A DNA stretch of 64,000 nucleotides from Alteromonadaceae bacterium (GCA_013373625.1 JABXHM010000030.1:1-64000); one strand, 5' to 3'; shown: positions 53,149 to 63,962, counted from the first letter of the stretch. The notes: a model not told the origin generated them from the letters alone. Made by a program: numbers and translations.

Positions 53149-54066
53149 ATGATGCCAATTTTTCAGCGCTGCCGTTTTTTCATACTTGGCCTTTGCTTAA
53201 GTATTGTGGCTTCTTTTTGCGCGCTGGCAGAAGCGACGAGTCCTCTAATTGTTCGCTACCCCCTCGTAAAAAATGTAAATCTGTATAAAAATCAGTCAGC
53301 TTACTTTCATGAGCTATTCAAGCTTGCACTTGACAATTCTGGCATAGATTACAAGTTAGAGTATGTTTCTGTTCCCTCACTGCCTCAAAGTCGCAGCGCC
53401 AAACTTATTGACCAGCAAGTTTACGATGCTCACTGGATGACCACCAGTAGCGAAAGGGAAGCGGCGCTATTGCCAGTTCGCATTCCTTTACTTAAAGGTT
53501 TGCTTGGACTGCGCGTAGGGCTTGTCAGACAGGAAAATATAACCCTTGGTAACAAGGTGATACAAAGCTCAGACCTAAATAATTTTCGAGTTGGCCAGGG
53601 CCATGACTGGACCGACACACAAATTCTGCAAGCCAATAATATTGAGGTAGTGAAAGCTGCTTCAACTGTCACGCTCTACGACATGTTACGTAAAAATCGC
53701 ATTGATTACCTGCCCCGCTCAGTCATTGAAGTTCAGAGTGAACTTGAAGTTGCTGCCGACCCTGATCTTATGTTGGAACCGGACATTGCTTTGTACTACC
53801 CGCAAGCGGTTTACTTCTTTACGCACCCAGATAATATTCGCTTAAATAATGCCATTAAAACAGGGCTTGAAACGGCCATCCAAAACGGTCAGTTTGACAC
53901 GTTGTTTAACTCCTATTTTGCTGAATCGTTAAAGCAAGCAAATATGGATGAGCGGCGTATCATTCGCCTGCGCAATAACACCCTACCGTTTAACACCCCA
54001 CTGGAAACCAAAGAATACTGGTATGCAGAAGCATTGTTATCATCCCAGAAAAACAATGCAGGTTAA
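53149..54066 (+). CDS. periplasmic solute-binding-like protein, orphan
   Basis: A 305-residue exported protein with a signal peptide ending around 'CALAEA' and two lobes in the family-3 SBP style ('LFKLALDNSGIDYKLEYVSV', 'VRIPLLKGLLGLRVGLVRQ', 'DLNNFRVGQGHDWTDTQILQ'). No transporter genes are near, so it may be an orphan binding protein or a sensor. Two in-frame ATGs (53149, 53152) and a GTG (53143) could start it; ATG 53149 is chosen. The palindrome at 53050 may control it. Confidence 0.7.
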   Translation: MMPIFQRCRFFILGLCLSIVASFCALAEATSPLIVRYPLVKNVNLYKNQSAYFHELFKLALDNSGIDYKLEYVSVPSLPQSRSAKLIDQQVYDAHWMTTSSEREAALLPVRIPLLKGLLGLRVGLVRQENITLGNKVIQSSDLNNFRVGQGHDWTDTQILQANNIEVVKAASTVTLYDMLRKNRIDYLPRSVIEVQSELEVAADPDLMLEPDIALYYPQAVYFFTHPDNIRLNNAIKTGLETAIQNGQFDTLFNSYFAESLKQANMDERRIIRLRNNTLPFNTPLETKEYWYAEALLSSQKNNAG

Positions 54067-54230
54067 CCTTAACCTGCCCCACAATTAACGACACCAATCG
54101 TCCGTACAATCGCAAAATAGTAAGCTTATGCCGGCGCTTCGCAGGCCCACAAACGCACAGCATTTAAACGGTAATTTCATCTTAGCCAGTAGTTTATGCA
54201 TGATGCAATCGCCCGTTCTCAATACAGATA

Positions 54231-54764
54231 TCAAAATCGTTTCATAAAAGACATAGCAATAAAATCCAAACCAGGATTCGGTTTTTTCAACCCTGCGTTT
54301 GAGTAATGGAAATAGCGAAGCGAGAGTTCATTTTCATCTTCATCACCCAGTTTCACTTTAACGCCCAAGCGATCTTCGAACTGGTAATGGGTACTTACGT
54401 CCTTACCTGCGAACTGTGTGTCGTCAAGTAACGAAAGTCCTATACCAAATTCAGCGTAGACATCATGACCATTTAACTCACCAATTGGATACGAAACGAC
54501 CGGAGACAACGCCAAAACAAAGTTGGTATCGTGTACGTTATTACTACCGTATTCCCAGAAATTCACACTGGATTCAAAGTATAAATCCAGTTTATCTGAG
54601 AATTTTCTCAGATATTCTGTATGGTATTGCAATGCCAGTTTTACCCCTTCCACAGCTCCCTCACCACGAATATAGTCAATGGATATGCTGGAGTTCTCTG
54701 TTACTAAGGCATGATTTGAAGGTGATACCAATAGCAGCGCAGAGGCAAGTAATAAGTGTTTCAT
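54231..54764 (-). CDS. PagL-like lipid A 3-O-deacylase (acyloxyacyl hydrolase family)
   Basis: A 177-residue outer-membrane protein with a signal peptide ending near 'SNHALVTE' and alternating beta strands. The decisive segment 'LRYFHYSNAGLKKPNPGLDF' holds the PagL catalytic pair His153 and Ser155 and, at the position of the third residue (Glu140 in Pseudomonas aeruginosa PagL), Asp167. It would remove the 3-hydroxyacyl chain at position 3 of lipid A. The frame is open 16 codons further up; the internal ATG is chosen because it gives a normal signal peptide. Confidence 0.85.
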   Translation of the reverse strand: MKHLLLASALLLVSPSNHALVTENSSISIDYIRGEGAVEGVKLALQYHTEYLRKFSDKLDLYFESSVNFWEYGSNNVHDTNFVLALSPVVSYPIGELNGHDVYAEFGIGLSLLDDTQFAGKDVSTHYQFEDRLGVKVKLGDEDENELSLRYFHYSNAGLKKPNPGLDFIAMSFMKRF

Positions 54765-55323
54765 CGTATAGCCCGAATAAAATTGTCTTAAATTTTGCGT
54801 AACGAAATACAAGCAAATAAGACTGAAAATACATACCGTGATTTTACGATGAGAACGGTTGAGCCTTGTTGTTCATTAATTTTGAATAATTGCACAATCC
54901 TCGCATTGCCGGAGTATCGTGTTATAAGAAAAGAGTTTTATGCAATTCAGTTACTGACTATTAATAATAGCGTGACAGCTCAGCTACCTCGCAGACGTTT
55001 TGTATGCGGAATAATGACGTTAATTTGGCCAGTCATTTACTGGCTACAAGCTTCAGGACATTTTGCTCACAATATCTAAATCTGAATGCTGTCAGCCGTT
55101 TTGTAAAAACGGGCCGCTACATATAGAAGCCAACCGCTGTTACTCCTGGCAAGATGGGGTTCATTTATTAGTCGGTTTGTAGCGTGATAGACGCTGCTTT
55201 GGAATACCTTTGCTGTTAATTTAGAAAACTGATCGCCGTATTGATAAAGTAGCCACATTCTAAAATGGAATAGCTAAAACCGGAACGCATTTATAATCCG
55301 GACTCAGAGCAAACTTAACCTGT
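54765..55323. other. intergenic stretch without a supported gene
   Basis: These 559 bp contain open frames of 94 (54795-55079, plus) and 60 codons (55076-55258, minus), but neither shows a good start with a ribosome-binding site, nor a sensible composition, and neither is recognised. The AT-rich region at 54765-54860 probably carries the pagL-like gene's promoter. No terminator or repeat was found. Confidence 0.5.
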
Positions 55324-56427
55324 TTATCTGTGTTTACCTTTAAGAGAAAATGGCTTTTCGATTACGAAAAATAAAATACTGGATGTAAATAGCGTGAAAA
55401 AAAAGAAAGGCGCACAAAAAATGTAAAACACCCATGTATCATCTTTTGACGGAGGTAAAAAGTAAGCCAATACCAGAAACAGAAACTTCAATGTCAGTCC
55501 GTGCAACAAGTAGTACGAATAACTCATGTTGCCATACCAGCGCATACCACTTCTCTTGAAAAAGCGCGCCAACGCAGACTCGCCCCTGAAAACGTCCAGA
55601 CACACTAATGCATAACCAAAGAACATAATACCTGTCACTACCAATACGTAATCAGTGGTAAATACATAGCGGCTTAGTATCATCAAACCAAAGGTAACAG
55701 GCAAAACAATGTGAGCTTTGTTCCAACTCAACCTGATGTCCTTGGTGTATGCTTCATAAAGCAACATGCCGGATATAAACATCAGCATTTCGATGTGTAA
55801 CTCTGCATAAAAGTTATAGGTGTATAATCCAATAGCAATCGCGGCTAAAAATAACACACGATGTAACATGCGCCATTGCCGCAAATTGAACACCAACAAA
55901 ACCACAGGCACCAAAAGATAAAAGAACATTTCATAACTCAGTGTCCAGGCAACAGACATGATTGGTTGTATATCAAAGAGTCCCGGCAAGAGCAGTAGGC
56001 ACTGCACAACATATATTGTGCCATCAGTAAAATCGTTTGGGATTTTGCTTTCGTCAGGAAAAAGGAATGACAAAATAAGATACAGCAACATAACAGCCAG
56101 AAACGCCGGATAGATTCTTTTAATTCTTCGGTACGCATATACACGGTATTTGACCGATTTTTTAGTCAGCATTCCATATATTAAAAAACCACTGATCACA
56201 AAGAACAAGTCAACGCCGGTGGCACCCAAAAAACGCAGATAAAAAATAACATCGGCCGTAAAAGAGGTTTTATCGACCCACACCTGTGACTGGGCAGCAT
56301 AGTGAACAACAAAAACCAAAAAGGCAGCAAAGCCTCTCAAGCCCTCCATAGGGGCAATCGTATTATGCTTATGATGAGAAACCAGAAACACATCATTCAA
56401 TTGATTTTTAATGCTCTTTCCGAACAC
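55324..56427 (-). CDS. acyltransferase 3 family membrane protein
   Basis: A 367-residue protein with about ten membrane helices and the acyltransferase-3 N-terminal signature 'PMEGLRGFAAFLVFVVHYAA' (His near residue 43 with a nearby Arg), then 'FLIYGMLTKKSVKYRVYAYR' and 'SVAWTLSYEMFFYLLVPVVL'. Such enzymes O-acylate sugars of LPS or exopolysaccharide. Start is a GTG with an AAGGGA ribosome-binding site 6 bases before it. Its placement near the PagL-like gene may reflect envelope modification, but they are not in one operon. Confidence 0.86.
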   Translation of the reverse strand: MFGKSIKNQLNDVFLVSHHKHNTIAPMEGLRGFAAFLVFVVHYAAQSQVWVDKTSFTADVIFYLRFLGATGVDLFFVISGFLIYGMLTKKSVKYRVYAYRRIKRIYPAFLAVMLLYLILSFLFPDESKIPNDFTDGTIYVVQCLLLLPGLFDIQPIMSVAWTLSYEMFFYLLVPVVLLVFNLRQWRMLHRVLFLAAIAIGLYTYNFYAELHIEMLMFISGMLLYEAYTKDIRLSWNKAHIVLPVTFGLMILSRYVFTTDYVLVVTGIMFFGYALVCLDVFRGESALARFFKRSGMRWYGNMSYSYYLLHGLTLKFLFLVLAYFLPPSKDDTWVFYIFCAPFFFFTLFTSSILFFVIEKPFSLKGKHR

Positions 56428-56608
56428 GGAATTCCCTTATCAACAAAACTGGCCGGTCCAACGACGCACCAATACTATCTCAGGCTGCTGCCTTACCTCT
56501 TGGAGCGCATCCTGCTATAGTAGTTTGAATTCTAAGCTTTCTACCGCGGCGCCGACAGGCCTGCGCGAGGAAAGCAATCAAACATACAATAATGAGAAGG
56601 GAGCGTAA

Positions 56609-58129
56609 ATGGCCATTGGCACAATGATTTCTTTAGGTCTGTATTTTTTAGTAATGTTGGGGATAGGCTGGTACAGCTTTAAAGAATCCGACACCAGTGT
56701 TGAAGGGTATATGCTGGGAGGCCGCAAACTGGGACCAGCAGTTACAGCGCTGTCAGCAGGTGCATCGGATATGAGCGGCTGGATGCTGATGGGCTTACCC
56801 GGCGCCATGTATGTCGCAGGTATTTCTGCCGCCTGGATTGCGGTAGGTTTAACCATTGGTGCTTTTTTTAACTACATTTTAGTTGCGCCACGTTTACGGG
56901 TATATACCGAAGTGGCGAACAACGCCATTACTCTGCCCGATTACTTCGAAAATCGCTTCGCCGATAACTCGCGCATGCTGCGAGTGATTGCCTCCATTGT
57001 TATCGTTATCTTCTTTACCCTCTATACATCATCCGGTGTTGTAGCAGGTGGTAAACTATTTGAAACGTCATTTAATTTAAGCTACGAACTCGGCTTGTAC
57101 GTCACCGCAGGTGTGGTAGTGGCCTATACCCTCGTGGGAGGATTTATGGCAGTGAGTATGACCGACTTCGTGCAAGGCTGTATTATGTTCTTGTCGCTCA
57201 TACTGGTACCGGTTGTTGTGATTATGGATTTAGGTGGTCTTTCGGCAGCAAATACTATTATTGATAATATTAACCCGAAAATGTTTGATTTATTTACCGA
57301 TGCATCCACCAATACAGCGCTATCCACTATCGGTATTATATCGCTATTGGCCTGGGGTCTGGGTTACTTTGGGCAACCACATATTATTGTTCGCTTTATG
57401 GCGATTCGCTCTGTTAAAGACGTACCGGTAGCACGTCGTATTGGTATGAGCTGGATGATAATGTCAATTATTGGTGCCTTGTTTACCGGTTTGTATGGCT
57501 TAGCGTATGTTAGTCAGCAACCGGGTGTCGCTATTGATCCTGAAACCATTTTTATTTATTTATCGCAGTTACTGTTCCATCCACTGATCGGTGGCTTTTT
57601 ACTGGCAGCCATTCTGGCAGCCATTATGAGTACCATTTCTTCGCAGTTACTGGTTACCTCCAGCTCGCTTACCAGCGATTTTTATCAGATCTTTTTACGC
57701 AAAAACGCATCACAAAAAGAGCTGGTAATTGCAGGCCGGGCGTCAGTCATTATTGTAGCCGCCGTAGCTATTGGCTTAGCTTACGACCGCGATAGTACTA
57801 TTCTTACATTAGTGAGTAACGCCTGGGCTGGTTTTGGCGCTGCTTTCGGCCCGTTAGTGATCATCAGCCTTTTCGACCGTCATATGACCCGCGCGGCAGC
57901 GTTTGCAGGCATGGTAAGCGGCGCAGTCACTGTGTTGCTATGGATTTACTTACCAGTGACTGTTGGTGGTCAGTCATTAAGTGCATGGATGTATGAAATT
58001 GTGCCAGGATTTATTGTTTCCAGTATCGCCATATTAGTGGTTTCTAAGTTCACTCAACCGCGGGAAAGCGTAAAAGAAACGTTCGAAAAATTTGAAGAGG
58101 AACTGCATAAACAGCGAAACGTCATCTAG
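56609..58129 (+). CDS. putP: sodium/proline symporter PutP
   Basis: A 506-residue SSS-family transporter with 13 predicted helices. 'LGGRKLGPAVTALSAGASDM' followed by 'SGWMLMGLPGAMYVAGISAA' is the PutP signature around the sodium and proline sites. It takes up proline with Na+. A good GAAGGGAG ribosome-binding site precedes the ATG. Monocistronic; a hairpin at 58153-58192 follows the stop. Confidence 0.92.
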   Translation: MAIGTMISLGLYFLVMLGIGWYSFKESDTSVEGYMLGGRKLGPAVTALSAGASDMSGWMLMGLPGAMYVAGISAAWIAVGLTIGAFFNYILVAPRLRVYTEVANNAITLPDYFENRFADNSRMLRVIASIVIVIFFTLYTSSGVVAGGKLFETSFNLSYELGLYVTAGVVVAYTLVGGFMAVSMTDFVQGCIMFLSLILVPVVVIMDLGGLSAANTIIDNINPKMFDLFTDASTNTALSTIGIISLLAWGLGYFGQPHIIVRFMAIRSVKDVPVARRIGMSWMIMSIIGALFTGLYGLAYVSQQPGVAIDPETIFIYLSQLLFHPLIGGFLLAAILAAIMSTISSQLLVTSSSLTSDFYQIFLRKNASQKELVIAGRASVIIVAAVAIGLAYDRDSTILTLVSNAWAGFGAAFGPLVIISLFDRHMTRAAAFAGMVSGAVTVLLWIYLPVTVGGQSLSAWMYEIVPGFIVSSIAILVVSKFTQPRESVKETFEKFEEELHKQRNVI

Positions 58130-58463
58130 ATTTTTTGCTGCATAACTGATCGGAGCAGTATTGTCGGGATTATTTTACTCGCGATACTGCTCTCCCCCTA
58201 CCCGTCATATTCAACTCAAGCTATGCCAATACCATTGAAAGAGCGCCTGAACCTGCACTCAGCCTAGTACCGGCGAGGTCTATAGCCTCTTTACACATTT
58301 TTAACCAAAGCACTCAGCACCTGGACTTTATGACACACACGTGACTGTGGAATAAAAACACTATTTCAAATAGCAAAATGACATAGCACTTTTATTTCTA
58401 AATATGTTAGGGTTCTATACATATAATCAATTCGTATATAAACCTTAACTTCGGACTCGATAA
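58130..58463. other. gap between putP and cysD with hairpin and probable cys promoter
   Basis: A 9-bp perfect stem (GAGCAGTAT 58153-58161 with ATACTGCTC 58184-58192) lies just after putP, but lacks a T tail, so it is a weak terminator at best. Near the cys operon, TATAAT (58422-58427) is preceded at the proper distance by no good -35, which is as expected of a promoter needing an activator such as CysB. No open frame is convincing. Confidence 0.5.
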
Positions 58464-59378
58464 ATGACTGAAAGTATCCCGTCAACTACCCACTTAAAAC
58501 AACTCGAAGCCGAGAGTATCCATATCTTTCGTGAAGTCGCCGCTGAATTTGAAAACCCGGTGATGCTTTATTCCGTAGGTAAGGATTCCTCGGTACTGCT
58601 GCACTTAGCGCGAAAAGCCTTTGCCCCGGGTAAAATTCCTTTCCCGCTATTACACGTAGATACCACCTGGAAGTTTCAGGAAATGATCAAGTTTCGTGAC
58701 GAACAAGCTAAAAAATATGGCTTTGATCTGCTGGTACACATTAATCAGGAAGGTGTCGACATGGGCATGGGGCCATTCTCTCATGGCAGTGCCAAGCATA
58801 CCGACGTCATGAAAACTGCCGCGTTGAAACAAGCATTAAACAAATATAAGTTTGATGCCGCCTTCGGTGGCGCCCGCCGTGATGAAGAAAAATCACGTGC
58901 CAAGGAACGCGTTTATTCTTTCCGTGATAGCAACCACCGTTGGGACCCTAAGAACCAACGTCCGGAGTTATGGAACATTTATAACTCTCAAATTAATAAA
59001 GGTGAGAGCATCCGCGTATTCCCTATGTCAAACTGGACTGAACTGGACATCTGGCAGTATATCTACAAAGAAAACATCGATATTCCTCAGCTATATCTGG
59101 CTAAACCACGTCCTGTTGTTGAACGTGATGGCGTATTGATTATGGTTGATGATGACCGTATGCCGCTGGAAGAGGGCGAAGTACCAGAAATGAAATCGGT
59201 TCGTTTCCGCACATTGGGCTGCTACCCGCTGACCGGTGCAGTTGAGTCTACAGCGGCAACGCTTCCAGAAGTTATCCAGGAAATGTTGCTAACCAAAACA
59301 TCAGAGCGTCAGGGCCGCGTGATTGACCACGACAGCGCAGGTTCTATGGAGAAAAAGAAAATGGAAGGGTACTTCTAA
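58464..59378 (+). CDS. cysD: sulfate adenylyltransferase subunit 2
   Basis: A 304-residue ATP pyrophosphatase-fold subunit: '[19 protein letters not shown]' is the PP-motif, then '[20 protein letters not shown]' and '[16 protein letters not shown]'. CysD makes APS from sulfate and ATP, driven by CysN GTPase. Here cysC and cysQ stand between cysD and cysN. Stop overlaps cysC as TAATG. Confidence 0.95.
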   Translation: MTESIPSTTHLKQLEAESIHIFREVAAEFENPVMLYSVGKDSSVLLHLARKAFAPGKIPFPLLHVDTTWKFQEMIKFRDEQAKKYGFDLLVHINQEGVDMGMGPFSHGSAKHTDVMKTAALKQALNKYKFDAAFGGARRDEEKSRAKERVYSFRDSNHRWDPKNQRPELWNIYNSQINKGESIRVFPMSNWTELDIWQYIYKENIDIPQLYLAKPRPVVERDGVLIMVDDDRMPLEEGEVPEMKSVRFRTLGCYPLTGAVESTAATLPEVIQEMLLTKTSERQGRVIDHDSAGSMEKKKMEGYF

Positions 59379-59971
59379 TGACCACCAATGTTGTCTGGCA
59401 TAAACACGAGATCAATAAAACAACTCGTGCAGAAAGCCTCGGACAAAGGCCACGGGTATTGTGGCTAACCGGGCTAAGTGGCTCAGGTAAATCAACGATG
59501 GCGAATTTGCTGGAGAAAAAGCTGCATGCATTAGGCAAGCACACTTACCTTCTGGATGGCGATAACGTACGTCATGGATTGTGCGGCGATTTAGGCTTCA
59601 GCGACAAAGACCGGGTTGAAAATATCCGCCGCATCAGTGAAGTTGCCAAACTATTCGTTGACTCAGGCATGGTGGTAATAACCGCCTTTATTTCTCCGTT
59701 TCAGATAGACCGCGACTATTGCCGCAAACTCCTGGCTGACGGTGAGTTTATTGAAGTGTTTGTTGATACTCCGCTTGAGGTTTGCGAACAACGCGATCCA
59801 AAGGGACTATATAAGAAAGCCCGTAACGGCGAAATTAAACATTTCACTGGCATCGACTCAACCTATGAAGCGCCGGTGTCACCGGAAGTACATTTGCAGT
59901 ATCAGGACGAACCGGCAGAACAAACTGCTGAGCGACTCTATAACCTGCTAGAAGAAAAAGGATTACTATAA
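59378..59971 (+). CDS. cysC: adenylylsulfate kinase
   Basis: A 197-residue APS kinase that phosphorylates APS to PAPS. '[18 protein letters not shown]' is the P-loop, '[20 protein letters not shown]' holds the APS-binding region, and '[15 protein letters not shown]' follows. Length is normal for a stand-alone enzyme. Overlaps cysQ as TAATG. Confidence 0.95.
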   Translation: MTTNVVWHKHEINKTTRAESLGQRPRVLWLTGLSGSGKSTMANLLEKKLHALGKHTYLLDGDNVRHGLCGDLGFSDKDRVENIRRISEVAKLFVDSGMVVITAFISPFQIDRDYCRKLLADGEFIEVFVDTPLEVCEQRDPKGLYKKARNGEIKHFTGIDSTYEAPVSPEVHLQYQDEPAEQTAERLYNLLEEKGLL

Positions 59972-60759
59972 TGGCGATTTCAGACCCGCTGGCGCTTCAG
60001 GTGCTGGCCATCGCAAAACAAGCCGGTGATAAAATTATGGAAATTTATGACCGTGACTTTGCCATCTACGAAAAACAAGACACCAGTCCGTTAACGGAAG
60101 CAGATTTAGCTGCCCACAATACTATTGTGGCTGGCCTTGAAGCCATATCAACGCTGCCTATCCTGTCAGAAGAATCGGCAGATATTAGCTGGGATGAGCG
60201 AAAAACCTGGAGCAAGTATTGGTTAGTTGACCCACTTGATGGTACCAAAGAATTTATTAAGAAGAACGGCGAGTTTACCGTCAACATCGCGCTTATAGAC
60301 GCTGGCAAGCCAGTGATGGGTGTGGTGTATGCTCCCGTTCTCAAAAAAGCTTACATTGGCATTGTTGGCCAGGGTGCCTGGACCGAAACCGCTGATGGCA
60401 TAAATGCTATTTCTGCTAAGCCGCATCAGCCTGGTGAAGTCTGGAAAATAGTGGGGAGTCGCTCACATCAAAGCCCTGAGATTAAAAACCTACTCGAACT
60501 GCTTGATGGTGACACCGAACTGGTTGCGATGGGCAGCTCGTTAAAGCTGTGTCTGGTGGCTGAGGGTGCCGCGCACCTGTACCCGCGACTGGGTCCCACA
60601 TCTGAGTGGGATACCGGCGCTGCGCATGCCGTAGCTCTCGCGGCGGGCGCAGATGTCACAATACTCGATGCCGCCGACCCACTAAATGCTGATGCCGAGG
60701 CTCTTACCTATAATCAGGAAGAGTCTGTGTTAAACCCTTATTTCCTCGTGAGTGCCTAA
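59971..60759 (+). CDS. cysQ: 3'(2'),5'-bisphosphate nucleotidase
   Basis: A 262-residue inositol-monophosphatase-fold enzyme with '[14 protein letters not shown]', '[10 protein letters not shown]', '[20 protein letters not shown]' and a C-terminal '[17 protein letters not shown]', the metal-binding set. It removes the toxic by-product PAP made when PAPS is used. Encoding it inside the sulfate-activation operon, two bases before cysN, makes production and clearance of PAPS/PAP coordinated. Confidence 0.94.
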   Translation: MAISDPLALQVLAIAKQAGDKIMEIYDRDFAIYEKQDTSPLTEADLAAHNTIVAGLEAISTLPILSEESADISWDERKTWSKYWLVDPLDGTKEFIKKNGEFTVNIALIDAGKPVMGVVYAPVLKKAYIGIVGQGAWTETADGINAISAKPHQPGEVWKIVGSRSHQSPEIKNLLELLDGDTELVAMGSSLKLCLVAEGAAHLYPRLGPTSEWDTGAAHAVALAAGADVTILDAADPLNADAEALTYNQEESVLNPYFLVSA

Positions 60760-60761
60760 GC

Positions 60762-62177
60762 ATGAATAACGAAAATCAATTACTCAAAGACGATATCCTC
60801 TCGTACCTCGACCAACATGAACACAAGGATCTGCTGCGTTTTTTAACCTGCGGTAGTGTTGACGATGGTAAATCAACCCTGATTGGCCGCTTATTACACG
60901 ATTCAAAAATGATATTTGAAGATCAGTTAGCTGCCATTACTCAAGATAGTAAAAAAATGGGCACCACCGGCGACAAGGTTGACTTAGCGCTGCTGGTAGA
61001 CGGCTTACAATCTGAACGCGAACAGGGTATTACTATTGACGTAGCGTACCGCTATTTCTCTACTGACAAGCGCAAGTTCATTATTGCGGATACGCCGGGA
61101 CACGAACAGTACACACGCAACATGGTAACCGGTGCTTCCACCTGTGATTTAGCTATCTTGATGGTTGATGCTCGTGCCGGGGTAAAAACCCAAACTCGTC
61201 GTCACTCATTTTTAGCCTCTTTGCTAGGCTTAAAACACGTTATTGTTGCCATTAACAAAATGGATTTAATGGATTACAGCGAAGAAGTCTACAAAGAGAT
61301 ACAAGCTGACTTCCTGGAGTTCTCTAAGCAGTTAACTATTCCGGATATCCAGTTTGTGCCTATTTCAGCGCTGGAAGGTGACAACGTTGTTAACCTCAGC
61401 GAGCACACGCCTTGGTATGACGGTGGCACATTAATGGAGATGCTTGAAAACATCGAAATTACCAAAGACGCTAATACAGAAGACTTCCGTTTCCCGGTAC
61501 AGTATGTCAACCGCCCGAACCTTGATTTTCGTGGTTTTGCCGGAACCGTTGTATCGGGTCAGATTAAACCTGGTGACGAAATTACCGCCCTGCCCTCTGG
61601 TAAAAAGTCAAAAGTAAAATCAATTGTCACTTTTGATGGTGAGCTGGATGTGGCCTACCCGCCACACGCTGTTACACTGACACTGGAAGATGAAATTGAT
61701 ATTTCCCGTGGTGACATGATTGTAAAATCAGACAACATGCCATTATTAAGCACGCAGTATAAGTCACACCTGGTATGGATGGCTGATGAACCGATGATGC
61801 CTAACAAGCAGTATCAGTTTAAATTTGCCAGCCAGTTAACCTTAGGCTCTGTTGCTGAGGTTGACCATTTAATTGATGTAAATACCCTGGAGGAAACTCA
61901 GGGTGCGCACATGAACCTGAATGAAATTGCAGTGGTTGATCTGAAATTCACCCAGGCTGTACCTTGTGATAATTATCAGAAAAACCGTGCAACCGGTGCA
62001 TTCATTGTTATCGATCGCCTGACCAATGGTACGGTGGGTGCTGGTATGATCATTGATGAACTGGCACAAGATAAACAACACGCTACGCAATCATTCTCAG
62101 CCTTTGAGCTGGAATTTAATGAGTTAGTCCGTAAGCACTTCCCTCACTGGAATGCTACCGACATTACCAAGCTGTAG
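60762..62177 (+). CDS. cysN: sulfate adenylyltransferase subunit 1 (GTPase)
   Basis: A 471-residue EF-Tu-like GTPase: '[20 protein letters not shown]' (G1), '[20 protein letters not shown]' with DTPGHE (G3), 'VAINKMDL' (G4), then the beta-barrel domains. It energises CysD. It is not fused to CysC, matching the separate cysC gene upstream. Length normal. Confidence 0.95.
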   Translation: MNNENQLLKDDILSYLDQHEHKDLLRFLTCGSVDDGKSTLIGRLLHDSKMIFEDQLAAITQDSKKMGTTGDKVDLALLVDGLQSEREQGITIDVAYRYFSTDKRKFIIADTPGHEQYTRNMVTGASTCDLAILMVDARAGVKTQTRRHSFLASLLGLKHVIVAINKMDLMDYSEEVYKEIQADFLEFSKQLTIPDIQFVPISALEGDNVVNLSEHTPWYDGGTLMEMLENIEITKDANTEDFRFPVQYVNRPNLDFRGFAGTVVSGQIKPGDEITALPSGKKSKVKSIVTFDGELDVAYPPHAVTLTLEDEIDISRGDMIVKSDNMPLLSTQYKSHLVWMADEPMMPNKQYQFKFASQLTLGSVAEVDHLIDVNTLEETQGAHMNLNEIAVVDLKFTQAVPCDNYQKNRATGAFIVIDRLTNGTVGAGMIIDELAQDKQHATQSFSAFELEFNELVRKHFPHWNATDITKL

Positions 62178-62194
62178 GAGCGGGTTCTTAAAAG

Positions 62195-63919
62195 ATGGAT
62201 CTCAACCAGCTACTGGTACTAACGTTTTTCTTTGGTACCATCGGGGCGCTGATTTTTACAAATCAGCGCCCTTCTACTGTGTTTGCTTTGACGGTATTGG
62301 GTTTACTAGTTACCCAACAGGTTACCTTCGATCAAATTCTGCATAACCTGACTAACAAAGGACTCATTACTCTTATTTTGCTGCTGGTGGTAAGCAGTGC
62401 GATCGACAAAACGGCCTTTATTAAACGTCTTGGACGCAAACTCGTAACAGCCAGTTTTACGAAGTCCTATTGGCGTTTATTTGGCCTGACATTCCTGTCA
62501 TCGGCTTTACTCAATAACACGGCTATTGTTGCCAGTTTAATTGGACCGGTTAAACAAAATCAGTACCATGCCGCGTCCCGCTTACTGATCCCGTTATCCT
62601 ATGCAGCCATTTTGGGCGGCACGGTAACCTTAATAGGAACGTCAACCAACCTGATTGTAGATAGCTTTTTGCAAGAACAAGGGCACCCTGGTTTTGGCTT
62701 TCTAGACTTTACTTTGTTTGGTCTGGTAGCCGGTTTAAGCTGCGGTCTGCTAATGTTTATGCTTACCCCTTTATTGCCAACTATTGCCAACAAACAGACC
62801 GATTATCGTGAGTATATTGTAGAAGCCGAAGTCAGTGCTGACTCGGAGTTAGTCGGTAAGTCCGTAGAGCAAAACCATTTACGCAACTTACCTGAACTCT
62901 TTCTTTTAGAAGTAGTGCGTAACGGCAACCTGATTAGCCCGGTCAATCCTGAACTGGTTATTCAGGGGGGAGATAAGCTGATATTTTCAGGCAATGTTAA
63001 ACATCTCGATACATTAAGTCATATTAAAGGGCTGACAACCTTTGCCGAAGCTGACGGCATATTGCGCGAAAACCTGACCGAAGTGATTGTGTCTAATCGA
63101 GCGCAGATCATTAATCAGACTATTAAAGCGCTAGGCTTCAGAGCGTTGTTTGATGCCGCGGTGGTGGCTATTCGTCGCGACGGTGAGCAGCTCTCAGGAA
63201 AACTCGGTGAAATAAAACTTCAGGCTGGCGACTTCTTACTGCTCGCTGTGGGCCCGGATTTTCATACCCGGCACAATTTAACCAAAAACTTTTTTATTCT
63301 TTCTGAGCAGCGTATTGCACGACCGTTGTCGACGCCTCAGGAATGGGTAACTGTGGGCGGATTTTTAATTACTGTTTTGCTCGCGGCCACGGAACTGGTG
63401 CCGTTAGGCATCGGTTTATTGTTTTTTGCCGCCGTGTTACTCGGTTCAAGAGTGACCAATAACGCCGAAATTAAGCGTAACCTTCCCCTCAACCTGATTG
63501 TGGTTATTGTTGGCGCACTGACGTTGGCCAGCGGCCTGCAACAATCCGGTGTAATAAGCTTATCAACGGAATTATTACTGCCTTATCTGGCTGATACTAA
63601 CTGGCTGATAGCCCTGATTGTCGTGTACGTACTCACCCTGTTACTTACCGAGTTTGTCACCAATAATGCGGCGGCTGCACTGATGTTTCCGTTTGCGTAC
63701 GGCCTGGTCGAAATAATAGGGGCCCCGTTACTGCCTTTTGCGCTGGCTGTTGCCTTTGCAGCAAGTGCCAGCTTTATATCGCCTTATGGCTACCAAACTA
63801 ATTTGCTGGTGTTTAATGCCGCCAATTATAGCTTCCGCCACTTTATCGCCTTTGGGTTGCCAATTTCCTGTGTCTACTCCTCAATTGTCATTGCACTGTT
63901 AAACTGGGTGTATTTGTAA
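62195..63919 (+). CDS. SLC13-family permease with TrkA-C domains (probable sulfate uptake)
   Basis: A 574-residue membrane protein with about eleven helices in two repeats of the SLC13/DASS type ('NNTAIVASLIGPVKQNQYHA', 'LGGTVTLIGTSTNLIVDSFL', and in the second half 'TEFVTNNAAAALMFPFAYGL'), interrupted by two TrkA-C/RCK domains at about 205-375 that likely regulate it. Position at the end of the cys operon points to sulfate, but the family also carries dicarboxylates, so substrate is inferred from context. Starts 17 bp after cysN. Confidence 0.87.
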   Translation: MDLNQLLVLTFFFGTIGALIFTNQRPSTVFALTVLGLLVTQQVTFDQILHNLTNKGLITLILLLVVSSAIDKTAFIKRLGRKLVTASFTKSYWRLFGLTFLSSALLNNTAIVASLIGPVKQNQYHAASRLLIPLSYAAILGGTVTLIGTSTNLIVDSFLQEQGHPGFGFLDFTLFGLVAGLSCGLLMFMLTPLLPTIANKQTDYREYIVEAEVSADSELVGKSVEQNHLRNLPELFLLEVVRNGNLISPVNPELVIQGGDKLIFSGNVKHLDTLSHIKGLTTFAEADGILRENLTEVIVSNRAQIINQTIKALGFRALFDAAVVAIRRDGEQLSGKLGEIKLQAGDFLLLAVGPDFHTRHNLTKNFFILSEQRIARPLSTPQEWVTVGGFLITVLLAATELVPLGIGLLFFAAVLLGSRVTNNAEIKRNLPLNLIVVIVGALTLASGLQQSGVISLSTELLLPYLADTNWLIALIVVYVLTLLLTEFVTNNAAAALMFPFAYGLVEIIGAPLLPFALAVAFAASASFISPYGYQTNLLVFNAANYSFRHFIAFGLPISCVYSSIVIALLNWVYL

Positions 63920-63962
63920 GCTTCATAGCAAGTGAATAACATCACCGGAACACTTTTTCCCG

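Noticed and set aside
54795..55079. 94-codon plus-strand frame between the PagL-like and acyltransferase genes
   Set aside because: No good start signal, no recognisable domain; a hydrophobic end alone does not support it.
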